DNA of 64,000 bases from Burkholderia sp. GAS332 (GCA_900142905.1 FSRV01000001.1:2418001-2482000), one strand, 5' to 3'. Shown: positions 29,391 through 38,594, numbered from the stretch's first letter. Made by a program: numbers and translations. Notes: generated by a model not told the origin, from the letters alone.

Positions 29391-30356
29391 TCAGTCGCGG
29401 TAGAGAACGCCGGGTAACACGCATAGCATTTCAAACGCGAGGTTTGCCGCCACTAGCGCGGTCGTTCCTTGAGGGTCGTAGGGGGGCGACACCTCGACGA
29501 GATCAGCCCCAACAAGCTGCAATCCACGCAGTCCGCGTATGATTTCGAGGCCCTGCTGCACCGTTAGGCCGCCGATCTCGGGCGTCCCTGTACCTGGAGC
29601 AAACGAGGGGTCCAGCCCGTCGATATCGAAGCTCAGATACACGGGGCCGTCGCCCACGTGTTCGCGCACTTCTTTCATTAGCGGCGCAAGCGACCGGTTC
29701 CAGCACTCTTCCGCCTGCACCACACGGAAGCCCTGGTTGCGGCACCAGTCGAAGTCGTCGGCGTGATAGCCGGTCCCTCGCAGGCCGATTTGAACCACAC
29801 GTTTGCAATCGAGCAAGCCTTCCTCGACGGCACGCCTGAACGGCGTGCCGTGGGCGATTTTTTCGCCGTACATCGTGTCGTTGACGTCCGCGTGAGCATC
29901 GACGTGAACTACGCCGACCGGGCCATGGCGCCTGTGCATTGCTCGAAGGATCGGCAGTGCGATCGTGTGGTCGCCTCCAAGCGAGATAGGACGACAGCCG
30001 GTCGCGACGATCGCGTCATATGCAGCTTCGATATCTGCTATTGCTCGATGAATGTCAAACGGGTTAAGGGCAACGTCCCCAATATCGGCGACCTGTAACG
30101 AGTCGAACGGTGCGGCGCGCGTTGCCATGTTATAGGGCCGCAGAAGCACGGATTCGCTTCGGATCTGACGCGGCCCGAGCCTTGCGCCGTTGCGGTTGGA
30201 GGTGCCGAGATCGAACGGCACGCCAACGAAACACGCGTCAAGACCGGCAGCGCTGGCAACCGCTGGCAGCCGCATCATCGTTGCGATGCCACCAAAGCGC
30301 GGCATCGCGTTGCCGGAAAGCGGCTGATTGAAGTGCGGTTGTTTCATATCTTCCAT
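29391..30356 (-). CDS. Agmatinase/guanidinobutyrase-family ureohydrolase
   Basis: 321 residues. Binuclear manganese motifs are complete: GGDHTIALP, DAHADVNDTM and SFDIDGLDPSFAPGTGTPEIGG. The enzyme should remove urea from a guanidino compound. SpeB, guanidinobutyrase GbuA, guanidinopropionase and bacterial guanidinase share these motifs; the neighbouring aldehyde dehydrogenase favours a guanidinobutyrate-like substrate. It heads the minus-strand set and is divergent from a LysR-type regulator. ATG 30356 was chosen as first in-frame start after the intergenic region. Confidence 0.92.
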   Translation of the reverse strand: MEDMKQPHFNQPLSGNAMPRFGGIATMMRLPAVASAAGLDACFVGVPFDLGTSNRNGARLGPRQIRSESVLLRPYNMATRAAPFDSLQVADIGDVALNPFDIHRAIADIEAAYDAIVATGCRPISLGGDHTIALPILRAMHRRHGPVGVVHVDAHADVNDTMYGEKIAHGTPFRRAVEEGLLDCKRVVQIGLRGTGYHADDFDWCRNQGFRVVQAEECWNRSLAPLMKEVREHVGDGPVYLSFDIDGLDPSFAPGTGTPEIGGLTVQQGLEIIRGLRGLQLVGADLVEVSPPYDPQGTTALVAANLAFEMLCVLPGVLYRD

Positions 30357-30377
30357 GGTGGTATAAACCCTATAAAC

Positions 30378-30392
30378 ATCGAGCAGCTCGAT
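30378..30392. promoter_or_regulatory. LysR-type T-N11-A palindrome
   Basis: ATCGAGCAGCTCGAT is a perfect 15-base palindrome around a central A and contains T-N11-A, the LysR-family recognition pattern. It lies between the ureohydrolase gene and the divergent LysR-type gene, 22 bases from the ureohydrolase start codon and about 100 from the LysR start. Confidence 0.6.
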
Positions 30393-30490
30393 TCAACAAC
30401 AACCCAATGCGTACGATGGTAGTGAAAAATAATTGGGCGAAAAATGCCGACCTGACGATGTTAACAACGACGGCATCAATGTGAGCGACC

Positions 30491-31408
30491 ATGCTTAGCA
30501 ACCTGACAGACTTCGATCTCCGGTTAATCCGCGTATTCCTGGCTGTCGCCGATGCCCAAGGGGTAACAGCGGCGCAATCCATACTGAATGTGGGTCAGTC
30601 GACGATCAGTTCGCAATTGGCCACGCTTGAGACGCGGCTTGGGTTCCGATTGTGCGAGCGCGGACGCGGCGGCTTCAGCCTGACGTCAAAAGGTGAGCGA
30701 CTGGCAAGCTCCGCGCGGCGCCTGTTTGCCGCGACCGACGCCTTCTGTGCCGAGGCGCGCAACATGGATCGGCAGTTGGTAGGGGAACTGAACCTCGGAC
30801 TAATCGGGCACGCGCCATTTAGCGAGAACGCGCATGTGAGCGATGCGCTTGCACGGTTCAGACAGCGCGACCAGGCGGTGCGCTTCAATGTTCAGATGCG
30901 CCCCCCGGGAGAACTCGAAAAGTATGTGCTGGACGGCTCGATCGGAATCGCCATTGGATACTTCTGGCATCGAATGCCAACGCTCGAATACACCCCGTTA
31001 TTCGTGGAGCGGCAGTATGCGTACTGCGGCACCCGGCACCCGTTGTTCAAGGAAGCACCGGATGTCGATCTGGAGACGGCAGTACAGCATGAGTGGGCCT
31101 GGCGGAGTTATCCGCTTCCAGAAGCACAGCGCGCCACCGGCGAGTGCAACGTGACGGCAATTGCCGATAACATGGAGGCGGTCGCTTTACTGATTTTGTC
31201 TGGTCATCATCTGGGATATCTGCCGGTTCACTTCGCGAAGCCTTACGTGGAAAGCGGGTTGCTGCGCGCCGTCAATCCGGGCACGTTAAAGTACGACGTC
31301 ACCTTCCACATGGTTCTGCGTCGCACGCCGCGTCCCAACGACATCCTTCGCGCCTTTGTTGAAGATCTCCGCGCAGTGCACCTGGGCGCGTTTTCCGATC
31401 ACTCGTAG
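30491..31408 (+). CDS. LysR-family transcriptional regulator
   Basis: 305 residues. The winged helix-turn-helix is clear (DLRLIRVFLAVADAQGVTAAQSIL then GQSTISSQLATLETRLG). The effector domain follows (GELNLGLIGHAP ... GSIGIAIGYFWHR). It is divergent from the ureohydrolase operon and should control it in response to the substrate or product. A T-N11-A palindrome sits in the shared intergenic region. An IS6-type remnant begins only 20 bases after its stop. Confidence 0.92.
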   Translation: MLSNLTDFDLRLIRVFLAVADAQGVTAAQSILNVGQSTISSQLATLETRLGFRLCERGRGGFSLTSKGERLASSARRLFAATDAFCAEARNMDRQLVGELNLGLIGHAPFSENAHVSDALARFRQRDQAVRFNVQMRPPGELEKYVLDGSIGIAIGYFWHRMPTLEYTPLFVERQYAYCGTRHPLFKEAPDVDLETAVQHEWAWRSYPLPEAQRATGECNVTAIADNMEAVALLILSGHHLGYLPVHFAKPYVESGLLRAVNPGTLKYDVTFHMVLRRTPRPNDILRAFVEDLRAVHLGAFSDHS

Positions 31409-31427
31409 CACGACTGCCGCTCGCAAG

Positions 31428-31813
31428 GGCTCCGGTGCAAATCGGAGAAGCCAGTAGGTTAAGCTCCGGTTTTGACTAGCGCGCGCAGGCTATGAGTAAG
31501 CTGACAGACATCAACAGGCTGTTCAACGGCCGCCACTTTGACCGCGAAGTCATTGTCCTGTGTGCGCGTTGGTACCTGCGTTACAAGCCCAGGATCAACG
31601 CAATGCTCGGCTTCGAACGCTTCAGGAATGCACCATTACGATTTCGGGCATCGAATTGACGCATCGTATGTGCAAGGGGCAGTTCAACATTCTCCATCTT
31701 GGGGTTCAAAGATACTGCTGCGCTCTCTGTCTGGGATGCGATCCCGTTCAATCGATGAGGAATCCCTATCTATAGGAAACATCTCTGCCAGAAAAACCAT
31801 TTGCACCAGAAGT
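31428..31813 (+). mobile_element. Internally deleted IS6-family remnant with both ends
   Basis: The left end GGCTCCGGTGCAAA (31428-31441) and the right end, starting TTTGCACCAGA at 31800, are inverted copies matching at 10 of the inner 11 bases. They resemble the IS6/IS26 terminal repeat consensus (GGCnCTGTTGCAAA). Only about 386 bases remain instead of roughly 800. A broken transposase gene fills the interior. Confidence 0.75.
31492..31688 (+). pseudogene. IS6-family transposase, N- and C-terminal pieces fused by deletion
   Basis: From ATG 31492 the frame gives the family N-terminus (FNGRHFDREVIVLCARWYLR), then jumps directly to the C-terminal region (RINAMLGFERFRNA). A frameshift then continues the C-terminus as TISGIELTHRMCKGQF. 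The whole catalytic core is missing, so it cannot be active. It could still be mobilised in trans if a related transposase were present. Confidence 0.8.
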
Positions 31814-32079
31814 CTATCAAGCACCTACCTGGTTCATCTGCCTGGTTCATGGCATAAGCCATTCGCCCATTCGTCGCAGATTTTGCGCCGCTTCTGCAAG
31901 CGATTCTGTGTGAGACTGTCGCCAGAATTCGCACCAGCCGAACGATTACCCCCTAGCGTGAAAGCCATTCTGGGGCGCGCGCTGACGCTCCGTACTTTCC
32001 CCTGCTGACCGCAATCTGGCGGTCCAGTAAGCTTCAGGACGCGACTACGCGACGAAGACGTACACGGAGGCGAGACAAA

Positions 32080-33267
32080 GTGGCAATGGAGTCAGATCAA
32101 ACGCAGGACGCGATTAACAGCGATACGGCATGGGCGGACATTAGCAATGCCCGGTTCAGCGAGTTGCTGGCGAGCATCTATCAGGGACCCATGGAGTCGG
32201 TGCCGTGGGCAGGCGCATTGGAGTTGATCCGGCGATATCTGAACGCGAACTATGTGACGCTGACATTGCGGCCGGCCGCGAACCAGCGTCGCGGATTGAT
32301 TGTGGGTGCGTCAGAAGCGGGACCATCGCTGCCGGGCGAAGCGTCATATAACGACTACTTCTATTCAGTCGATCCATTCGTGGGTTTGCCGGCTGATCGC
32401 GTGGTAACCGCCGAAGAAGTGTTTGGCGACACGGGTTGGCTCGCAAGTGAACTCTACAAGCAGTTTCTACAGCCTGCTGATGTCCGGCATATTCTTGGCG
32501 CAGACCTGCGCACGGAATCAAGCGTTGAGTGCCGATTTCGCGTATGCCGAGGTCACGCCGCGCCTCGCTTCAACGCGCGCGACAGGGGGTTTTGCGCGAC
32601 GTTGCTGCCGCATCTACGGCGTGCGGTGGAACTGCATTTCCGGCTTGACATCGTGGAGTCGGAGCGCACGCTCTATGCGAATGCGATCGATCGCATGCAG
32701 GTGGGCATGCTGACGCTCGACGCAGAAGGGGCGATCATCAAAAGCAACCGCGTTGCAGAGAACATCCTCGCCGAGGGAAACGGGCTACGCATTGCGCACG
32801 GCCGTGTGGAGGCCACCGACGCGCGGGAGAACCGCTGGCTCCAGCGGCTAGTCCGTCACGCGGTGGTCGGCCATTTCGGGAGTGCTGCGCCGATTGTCGA
32901 AGCACTGCCGATTGCACGCGCGCGCGGCAAGCCGCGGCTTGGCGTGCTGGTGCGCACCATCCCACTTTCGGAGTGGTCAGAAGACAACAAACACCGGCCC
33001 GCCGTCGCGCTGTTCCTGCGTGATCCAGACCGCAACCCGGAAGGAGAGCAGGAAACCTTGCGCAAGCTGTTCGATCTGACGCCTGCAGAAACATCACTGG
33101 CGGTGATGCTGACCCATGGCCTGACGCTGGAGGAGGCCGCGGAGGAATCGAGCATCAGCAAGAACACGGCACGCACGCACCTTCGCGCGATCTTCTCGAA
33201 GACTGGCGTAACGCGGCAGGCCACGCTCGTGCGGGTGCTGTTGGGCACTGCGATCCCGGTGGATTGA
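32080..33267 (+). CDS. LuxR-type transcriptional regulator with large N-terminal sensor region
   Basis: 395 residues. The C-terminal LuxR helix-turn-helix is visible (LFDLTPAETSLAVMLTHGLT then SISKNTARTHLRAIFSKTGV). The middle has a PAS-like segment (MQVGMLTLDAEGAIIKSNRVAENIL). The N-terminal 200 residues are unassigned. GGAGG lies about nine bases before GTG 32080; ATG 32086 is an alternative. It probably controls the convergent DUF1329 and dehydrogenase cluster on its right; such regulators accompany DUF1329 genes in catabolic clusters. Confidence 0.85.
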   Translation: MAMESDQTQDAINSDTAWADISNARFSELLASIYQGPMESVPWAGALELIRRYLNANYVTLTLRPAANQRRGLIVGASEAGPSLPGEASYNDYFYSVDPFVGLPADRVVTAEEVFGDTGWLASELYKQFLQPADVRHILGADLRTESSVECRFRVCRGHAAPRFNARDRGFCATLLPHLRRAVELHFRLDIVESERTLYANAIDRMQVGMLTLDAEGAIIKSNRVAENILAEGNGLRIAHGRVEATDARENRWLQRLVRHAVVGHFGSAAPIVEALPIARARGKPRLGVLVRTIPLSEWSEDNKHRPAVALFLRDPDRNPEGEQETLRKLFDLTPAETSLAVMLTHGLTLEEAAEESSISKNTARTHLRAIFSKTGVTRQATLVRVLLGTAIPVD

Positions 33268-33327
33268 CGCGGCTTGCGGGCCGAAGGCGGCCGGACGCAT
33301 GTGGCCCGGCCGTGTCGCTCATGCCGG

Positions 33328-34710
33328 CTAGTTTCCAGACCCGCGAATCGCGTCCGGGGAGAAATACGCCTCGTCGAGATTGGGGTTGTCGTTGAGTTTT
33401 GGCATCGGCTCCGCGTTGGTCAGTCGGTCTGCGAAGTACGCGCCTGAGATCAGGTCATGGTAGAACACCGCTGTCGGGTAGAAGCGTTTCGCGTCGTACG
33501 CATAGACGGTCGTTGCGAAGTTCGCTCTCCAGAGCGTACCGTGTGCGTCGTAGTTGTCGGCGGCGAGTGCGATCCATGAGTCTTCGTCCAGATACAGCAC
33601 GCGTTTTGCGTATTGGTGTCGAAAGCCTGTCTTCAGCGTGGCTTGCAGCACCCAGACGCGATGCAGTTCGTAGCGCATCAGGGCCGGGTTTTCATGCGAT
33701 CGGGTGAGCAGGTCGGCGTACTTGATCGAGGGATCCTGCAGTCTGTAGTTGTTGTACGGGACGTACACCTCGCGCTTGCCGACGATCGTCCAGTCGTAGC
33801 GGTCGCCAGGACCGTTGTAGAGCCGATCGTCGTCCACCGTGCGGAAACCACCGGGTCCCTGCGGCTGGTCGTAGCCGTATTCCGGCGCCTGACGAACGCG
33901 GCGGGTGCCGGGGTTGTAGACCCACGTGCGGCTACTGTTTTCCGCGCCTTCCTTGTCCCAGTTCGTAAAGCCGACCGTGAGCGTGCCGCGGTCGCTGAGC
34001 GGAAGCTCCGTCGCCACCCGGAAGTATGAGTGGTTGTTGCGATCGCTCTTCACGTCGAACTTCCCGTCGTTGCGCGGCGAATAGATGTCATAGCGGACTT
34101 TGCCCCATGCGATGTTGCCGTCGGGGTAGACCACCGCCTGATCGTAGGTCGCGTGTTCCGTGGCGATGGCGGACGACATCCGCTGATTCCACAACACCTC
34201 AGCAGCGGTCTTCGGGATGGGATACGGTACTTGCGGGGGCGCATCGCTCAGGCCGTTGCCGTCGGACGTCATCGTTGAATCAGGCGAGTAGGTCCGGATG
34301 TCCTTGTAGGCCGCATCGTCGTAACGGAAGTCGCGATGGCTCGGATACACCGGCATCTTGAACGTGTCGGGATAACGCTTGAATAGCGCAATTTCGCCGT
34401 TCGTCAACTGGCTCGCATACTGCGCCATGTTCGCAGCGGTGATGACGTAGAGCGGCTTTTCGGCTGCGTATGGGTCGGGATAGCGTGTACCTGGCTTATA
34501 TCCAAGCCCCTCCGGTGCGCCAAGCCACTTGCCGCTCCATGCCGGCACGGCGCCGTCTTTGCTGGCTGTGCGTTGCGCGCCCATCGGCGTGAGCTCCGCG
34601 TCCAGCGGTTTGAGGTCGTCCGGCGCGATCTTCGAGAACGACACGGCGGGGATCAGCGTGCAGGTCACCAATGCGACGGTAACCAGCATGGGAGAGTGGG
34701 TTCGACTCAT
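33328..34710 (-). CDS. DUF1329 exported protein
   Basis: 460 residues. A signal peptide (LVTVALVTCTLIPAVSFSK) is followed by a long DUF1329 domain with its typical motifs: LTPMGAQRTASKDGAVPAWSG, RNDGKFDVKSD, and RVWVLQATLKTGFRHQYAKR followed by YLDEDSW. DUF1329 proteins have an outer-membrane lipoprotein-sorting-like fold and are usually found with DUF1302 proteins in hydrophobic-substrate catabolism; the function is not established. ATG 34710 has AGAGGAA upstream. It is last in the minus-strand dehydrogenase cluster. Confidence 0.88.
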   Translation of the reverse strand: MSRTHSPMLVTVALVTCTLIPAVSFSKIAPDDLKPLDAELTPMGAQRTASKDGAVPAWSGKWLGAPEGLGYKPGTRYPDPYAAEKPLYVITAANMAQYASQLTNGEIALFKRYPDTFKMPVYPSHRDFRYDDAAYKDIRTYSPDSTMTSDGNGLSDAPPQVPYPIPKTAAEVLWNQRMSSAIATEHATYDQAVVYPDGNIAWGKVRYDIYSPRNDGKFDVKSDRNNHSYFRVATELPLSDRGTLTVGFTNWDKEGAENSSRTWVYNPGTRRVRQAPEYGYDQPQGPGGFRTVDDDRLYNGPGDRYDWTIVGKREVYVPYNNYRLQDPSIKYADLLTRSHENPALMRYELHRVWVLQATLKTGFRHQYAKRVLYLDEDSWIALAADNYDAHGTLWRANFATTVYAYDAKRFYPTAVFYHDLISGAYFADRLTNAEPMPKLNDNPNLDEAYFSPDAIRGSGN

Positions 34711-34829
34711 AACCAATTCCTCTGGCAATAGACATGCGACGGAAACAACGGCCGCCTGTGTGGCGCTATGGTGTGCCACAGGGACGAAGCGTTGGGTGTA
34801 GCCGGACGCAGCGCGCGCCCGGCCAGGTG

Positions 34830-35735
34830 TCAACAGAGGTACTGCTCGACGATCTCGTGAATCGCGCGCTGCACGTCGCGGCGGCGGTACCCGAGATGCG
34901 CGACGTCGGCCGAATCCGGCTCATATGCGACGACGTTGCCGCGTCCGGTATAGATCGCGATGTCGGGCAGCAGCGGGTGCGGCTCATCGATTGCGGGCAC
35001 GGGCTGCGCGTTGCCTGCCGCGCGAAAGAAGCCCTCAAAGTACTGGGCAAACGTCAGGTTCTCGTCGCCGAGCAGATAAGCCTTGCCAGGCTCGCCGCGC
35101 TCGAGCGCACCCCGGATCGCCTCCGAGAGCGACTGCACCGACAGGAAGTTGCTGCCGCCTGCGGGGCCGAATACCGGCAGGGCCGCCAGCTTGCCTTGCG
35201 CATACTGCGTGTACGCCGCGAACATCTCCGAGCGCAAGCCGGGTAACGACCCGACAACGAACGGCGCGTTGACGCTGCACACATGAAACGTGTCCGTGGC
35301 GAGCGAGCGCACGCGTTGATCTGCCAGGTGGCGCGAGCGGACATAGGGGCTCGTATTGATCAATTGGGGTGCCACCTGTGGATAGAAGCTGCCCACCAGT
35401 ACGGCCTTGCGAATGCCCGCATCGCGGGCCAGGGCGAAGAAGCGCGGTACGGCTTCTACGTTCGCGCGTTCCCAGTGGACGGCTTCGTCCGTGCCGGGCG
35501 GCAGGTGGCGAATGTCGTTGCCCGCCGCGAAGACGAGTGCGTCGAAGCGCGCAAGGCAATCCTGTGTGAAGTCGCCGGCCACATAGTCGCCCTGCAGCCA
35601 TTCCAGGCGGGCGAGGGCACTTTCAGGCGGTGCCGGCTTGCGCGCCGCGATGCTGACCCGATGGCCGATCGATTCGAGAAAGAGGGCGGCGTGTCCACCG
35701 ATGAGCCCGGTACCGCCGATGACGATGATGTTCAT
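34830..35735 (-). CDS. NAD-dependent epimerase/dehydratase-family protein (extended SDR)
   Basis: 301 residues. The Rossmann motif is GGTGLIGGHAA. The usual YxxxK catalytic pair reads SPYVRSRHLA, with Arg at the Lys position, so classical catalysis is uncertain; it may be an atypical NAD(P)-binding reductase. GGAG precedes ATG 35735. It belongs to a minus-strand run of dehydrogenases and SnoaL-like genes. Confidence 0.82.
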   Translation of the reverse strand: MNIIVIGGTGLIGGHAALFLESIGHRVSIAARKPAPPESALARLEWLQGDYVAGDFTQDCLARFDALVFAAGNDIRHLPPGTDEAVHWERANVEAVPRFFALARDAGIRKAVLVGSFYPQVAPQLINTSPYVRSRHLADQRVRSLATDTFHVCSVNAPFVVGSLPGLRSEMFAAYTQYAQGKLAALPVFGPAGGSNFLSVQSLSEAIRGALERGEPGKAYLLGDENLTFAQYFEGFFRAAGNAQPVPAIDEPHPLLPDIAIYTGRGNVVAYEPDSADVAHLGYRRRDVQRAIHEIVEQYLC

Positions 35736-35796
35736 TGTGTCTCCGTTGGCGGACTATGCGCCGCCGTGTTTCTTTGAAAATTAATCAGGATGCCGA

Positions 35797-36633
35797 CTAG
35801 AAATTGAAACCATTTCCGCTGATGACCGGGATATTGGTCCAGAAGCCTTTCGGATCCCGATACCAACCTGCCGCAGCGAGCGCGCCGCCGTCCACGTGCA
35901 GTGTCGTGCCTGTAATCCACGCGGCCAGTGGGCTCGCGAGAAACAGCGCAGCGCCCGCCACGTCGCCCGGCATGCCGAAGCGGCCAAGCGGAATCCAGCG
36001 CGGAATGTGGTTGCGATGCTCGGGGGCGATCATCATGCCTACCGGCACCTGCGGTGTTTCCGTGGTCTCCGGGGCGATCAGGTTCACGCGAATGCCGACG
36101 GGGCCCAGTTCGAGTGCGAGACTCCTGGTGAAGCCCGTGAGGGCGGCCTTGCACGCCGCGTAGACAGCGCAGTTCGGAATCGCCCGGAAGCCTTCGATCG
36201 ACGACACGCACAGGATGCTGCCGCCGGGCGCATTGCGCCGCAACAGTTGCAGCATGGCACGCGTGACCGTGAATACCTGCTTCTGGTTGACCGCGTAGAG
36301 CCGTTCGATCTCGTCGTCGCTGTAACTGTCGAACGGCTTCGCGATCTGCAGGAAGTCGCCCACGTTGTTGACGAGCACGTCGAGCCCACCGAAACGCTCG
36401 TCGATGCGTTGCGCGAGCGCCGAGACCTGGTCCGCCTGCGTGACATCTGCGACGACGACCAGCGCGTCCACGCCCGCGGCCTCCAATGCGCGCCGTACGT
36501 CGTCTGCGCGTGCGGCGTCGATTTCAGCAATCACGACGTGCGCGCCCGCATGTCCGAAAGCCTCGGCGGTCGCCCGCCCAATGCCTGCTCCGCCGCCTGT
36601 GACCAGGACGGTTTTGCCGTTGAAGTCAATCAT
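35797..36633 (-). CDS. Short-chain dehydrogenase/reductase
   Basis: 278 residues. Classical SDR motifs are complete: cofactor site GGGAGIGRA, NNVG, catalytic Ser in LCVSSIEG and YxxCK in AVYAACKAAL. Asp or Glu at the end of the second strand (VIAEIDAA) suggests NAD use. GGAGAGGG precedes ATG 36633. The insert YNQKQVF-like region and C-terminal tail are ordinary. It acts with the adjacent SDR in an uncharacterised alcohol or ketone pathway. Confidence 0.9.
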   Translation of the reverse strand: MIDFNGKTVLVTGGGAGIGRATAEAFGHAGAHVVIAEIDAARADDVRRALEAAGVDALVVVADVTQADQVSALAQRIDERFGGLDVLVNNVGDFLQIAKPFDSYSDDEIERLYAVNQKQVFTVTRAMLQLLRRNAPGGSILCVSSIEGFRAIPNCAVYAACKAALTGFTRSLALELGPVGIRVNLIAPETTETPQVPVGMMIAPEHRNHIPRWIPLGRFGMPGDVAGAALFLASPLAAWITGTTLHVDGGALAAAGWYRDPKGFWTNIPVISGNGFNF

Positions 36634-36715
36634 CTTGCCCTCTCCTGTGCGAGTTATACGATTGCATGTCGGCGACGGGATGCCAATGTCGCCGCGTTCC
36701 CCGCCCACCGTTGTG

Positions 36716-37474
36716 TCAAAGCGCGCAAATCAACTGCGCGTTATCGACACGCAGTTCTGCTCCGTTGATGTAGCGTGATTCATCCGACGCGAGGAACAGC
36801 ACGAGCTGCGCGACATCCAACGGATCGCAGATGCGCGCCATCGGGTCGGTGCCAATACCCAGCGCCGCCGGATCGAGTTCGGCGACGAGGGCCTGCGTCA
36901 TCGGCGTCCAGATACCGTCGGGGTGAACCGAATTGCAGCGGATGCGGTAGCCGCTCTGCTTGCAGTGCGCGGCCACGCTGCGCGCGAGCGCTGTCACTGC
37001 GCCCTTCGAAGCCGCGTACGCGGCCATTGACGGCAGGCCACCGAGTGCGGCAACCGAGGACATCACGACAATCGAGCCGCCCATCGGGTTGTGCTTCATC
37101 GCGCGCACACCGAACTGGCAGCCGAGGAAATAGCCGTCGGCGTTGACTCGCATCGTTTCGCGCCACGTCTGCGGATCGATCTCGTCGATCGGGCCCGGTG
37201 GGCAGATCGCCGCATTGTTCACGAGCACGTCGAGTCGACCGAACGTATCGATCGTCTCGGTGACTGCGCGTTCCCAATCTGCCGTGAGCCCGATGTCATG
37301 GTGCACAAAATGCGCCGCGTCGCCGATCTCTCGGACCACCGTTCGCCCCCGCTCTTCGTTGATATCGGTCAGCACCACGCGCGCACCTTCTCCCGCGAGT
37401 AGCCTGGCATCGGCTTCGCCGACGCCGCTCGCGGCCCCGGTGATGAGCACAACCTTGTTTGCCACGCGATTCAT
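36716..37474 (-). CDS. Short-chain dehydrogenase/reductase, hydroxysteroid-dehydrogenase-like
   Basis: 252 residues. The motifs are GAASGVGEA, NNAA, catalytic Ser in VMSSVAAL and YAASK. LTDI at the second strand end predicts NAD. Overall it resembles 3-alpha(20-beta)-hydroxysteroid dehydrogenases and cyclohexanol-type dehydrogenases, but the same pattern covers many substrates. It follows a short SDR relic and precedes the next SDR, 82 bases away. Confidence 0.9.
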   Translation of the reverse strand: MNRVANKVVLITGAASGVGEADARLLAGEGARVVLTDINEERGRTVVREIGDAAHFVHHDIGLTADWERAVTETIDTFGRLDVLVNNAAICPPGPIDEIDPQTWRETMRVNADGYFLGCQFGVRAMKHNPMGGSIVVMSSVAALGGLPSMAAYAASKGAVTALARSVAAHCKQSGYRIRCNSVHPDGIWTPMTQALVAELDPAALGIGTDPMARICDPLDVAQLVLFLASDESRYINGAELRVDNAQLICAL

Positions 37475-37506
37475 TCGAGAGCCTGTCTAATGAGAAGGTT
37501 GGACAT

Positions 37507-37677
37507 TCAAGCGGCCACAGGGACGTGCCCCGTGCGCACGGCATGCAGCGCGGCTTCGCCGTAGAGATGCGCGATCGTGTCGTCCTTCGCGAGTGCCTGG
37601 GCGCTCGCGAAGCCGATGCCGCCTGCTCCGCCTGTCACGAGCGCTGTCTTCCCTTCGAGTATCCGTGTCTGGTTCAT
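37507..37677 (-). pseudogene. SDR gene reduced to its N-terminus and a tail
   Basis: A 56-codon frame starts like an SDR (MNQTRILEGKTALVTGGAG, GIGFASAQALAK) and then runs into DDTIAHLYGEAALHAVRTGH and a stop. The catalytic part is absent. It looks like an in-frame internal deletion of a third dehydrogenase in the cluster. The gene starts three bases after the stop of the SnoaL-like gene, so it may still be translated. Confidence 0.65.
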
Positions 37678-37680
37678 CGC

Positions 37681-38097
37681 TTACTCCTGAGCTGGTAGGT
37701 CCTGGGTCCAATCGAGGACCAGCACGCGGTGCGCGAAACGCCATTCACCGCCTTCGCAGACGCAGCGGTCCTGATAGCGAATGCCCCAGTCCAGTTTGCG
37801 CGTCCGGCTATCGCGTTCGTAAAGGTGATGCGCGACACAATACGTCTCCACCCGGGCGCTCGGGCCGTCGAACTCGACGAGCTGGTTATGCACGTGATGC
37901 TGGGTGACGCGGTACTGCGCCATGGCACCCATACCGGCGACGATCGCATCGCGGCCGTCGAGGCTGAAGCCTGGTCCCTGAACGCTGGCGTCCGGCGTGA
38001 AGAGCGCCGCGAGCATTGTCCAGTCGCGCCGGTCCACTGCTTGCGCGTAGCGGTACGCCAACTCGCGAAGTGCTGCCTTGTGATTCGAGTCAATCAT
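37681..38097 (-). CDS. SnoaL-like (NTF2-fold) protein
   Basis: 138 residues. It has the SnoaL_4 pattern ALRELAYRYAQAVDRRDWTML, AALFTPDASV, then HHVHNQLVEFDG and RYQDRCVCEGGEWRFAHRVL. Members include ring hydroxylases' small-subunit-like proteins and dehydratases such as those of steroid catabolism. It is first gene of the minus-strand SDR cluster. The start at ATG 38097 follows no strong site. Confidence 0.85.
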   Translation of the reverse strand: MIDSNHKAALRELAYRYAQAVDRRDWTMLAALFTPDASVQGPGFSLDGRDAIVAGMGAMAQYRVTQHHVHNQLVEFDGPSARVETYCVAHHLYERDSRTRKLDWGIRYQDRCVCEGGEWRFAHRVLVLDWTQDLPAQE

Positions 38098-38594
38098 CGT
38101 GTGATGTCCTGTCGTTGCCTGAGCGTGAATCGCATTCCGTCGCGACGGCACACAGAGATTGGCGTAGCATGCCCCGCGCGTCGTCACCCAAATGGATGAG
38201 CACGTCGCGCTTGGTGGGCGCACTCGAAGCATGGATTGCCACTTATCGAAATGGGTGATGTCGAGCGCAACAACGGGCATCTTCACGACAACTCGTGCTT
38301 ATAGCGTAGTCGCCGAGTCGAGCGATCTGATTGGTAATGGAGGATGGGAAGCCTGCCTGGAGAGTGTTTGCGCGCCTTCGCTATCCGCTGGATGCGACGC
38401 AAGCTATCGTCCCTTTGCTGGGTTAATCGCATAAGTTGTTGGTGTTCACAATTGCCGCTAGCCGTGTCAATCGGAGCGGACAAAAATTGGGGAGCGCGGC
38501 GTTTTGCCCTAAGCTATCTTCGACACCCGTTCAGCGAGGCGACGGATGAATATGCACTAGACGATTTACCTGCAGCGGGACGGTGCCGACGAGG
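38098..38594. other. Intergenic region at the boundary of the IS-rich segment
   Basis: About 500 bases with no recognised gene. The promoter of the SnoaL/SDR cluster should lie at its left end. The right end joins a truncated transposase at about 38595, so part of this sequence may be foreign. Confidence 0.4.

Noticed and set aside
31814..32079. Possible further transposase fragment after the IS6 remnant
   Set aside because: Translated pieces did not match any family I could name.
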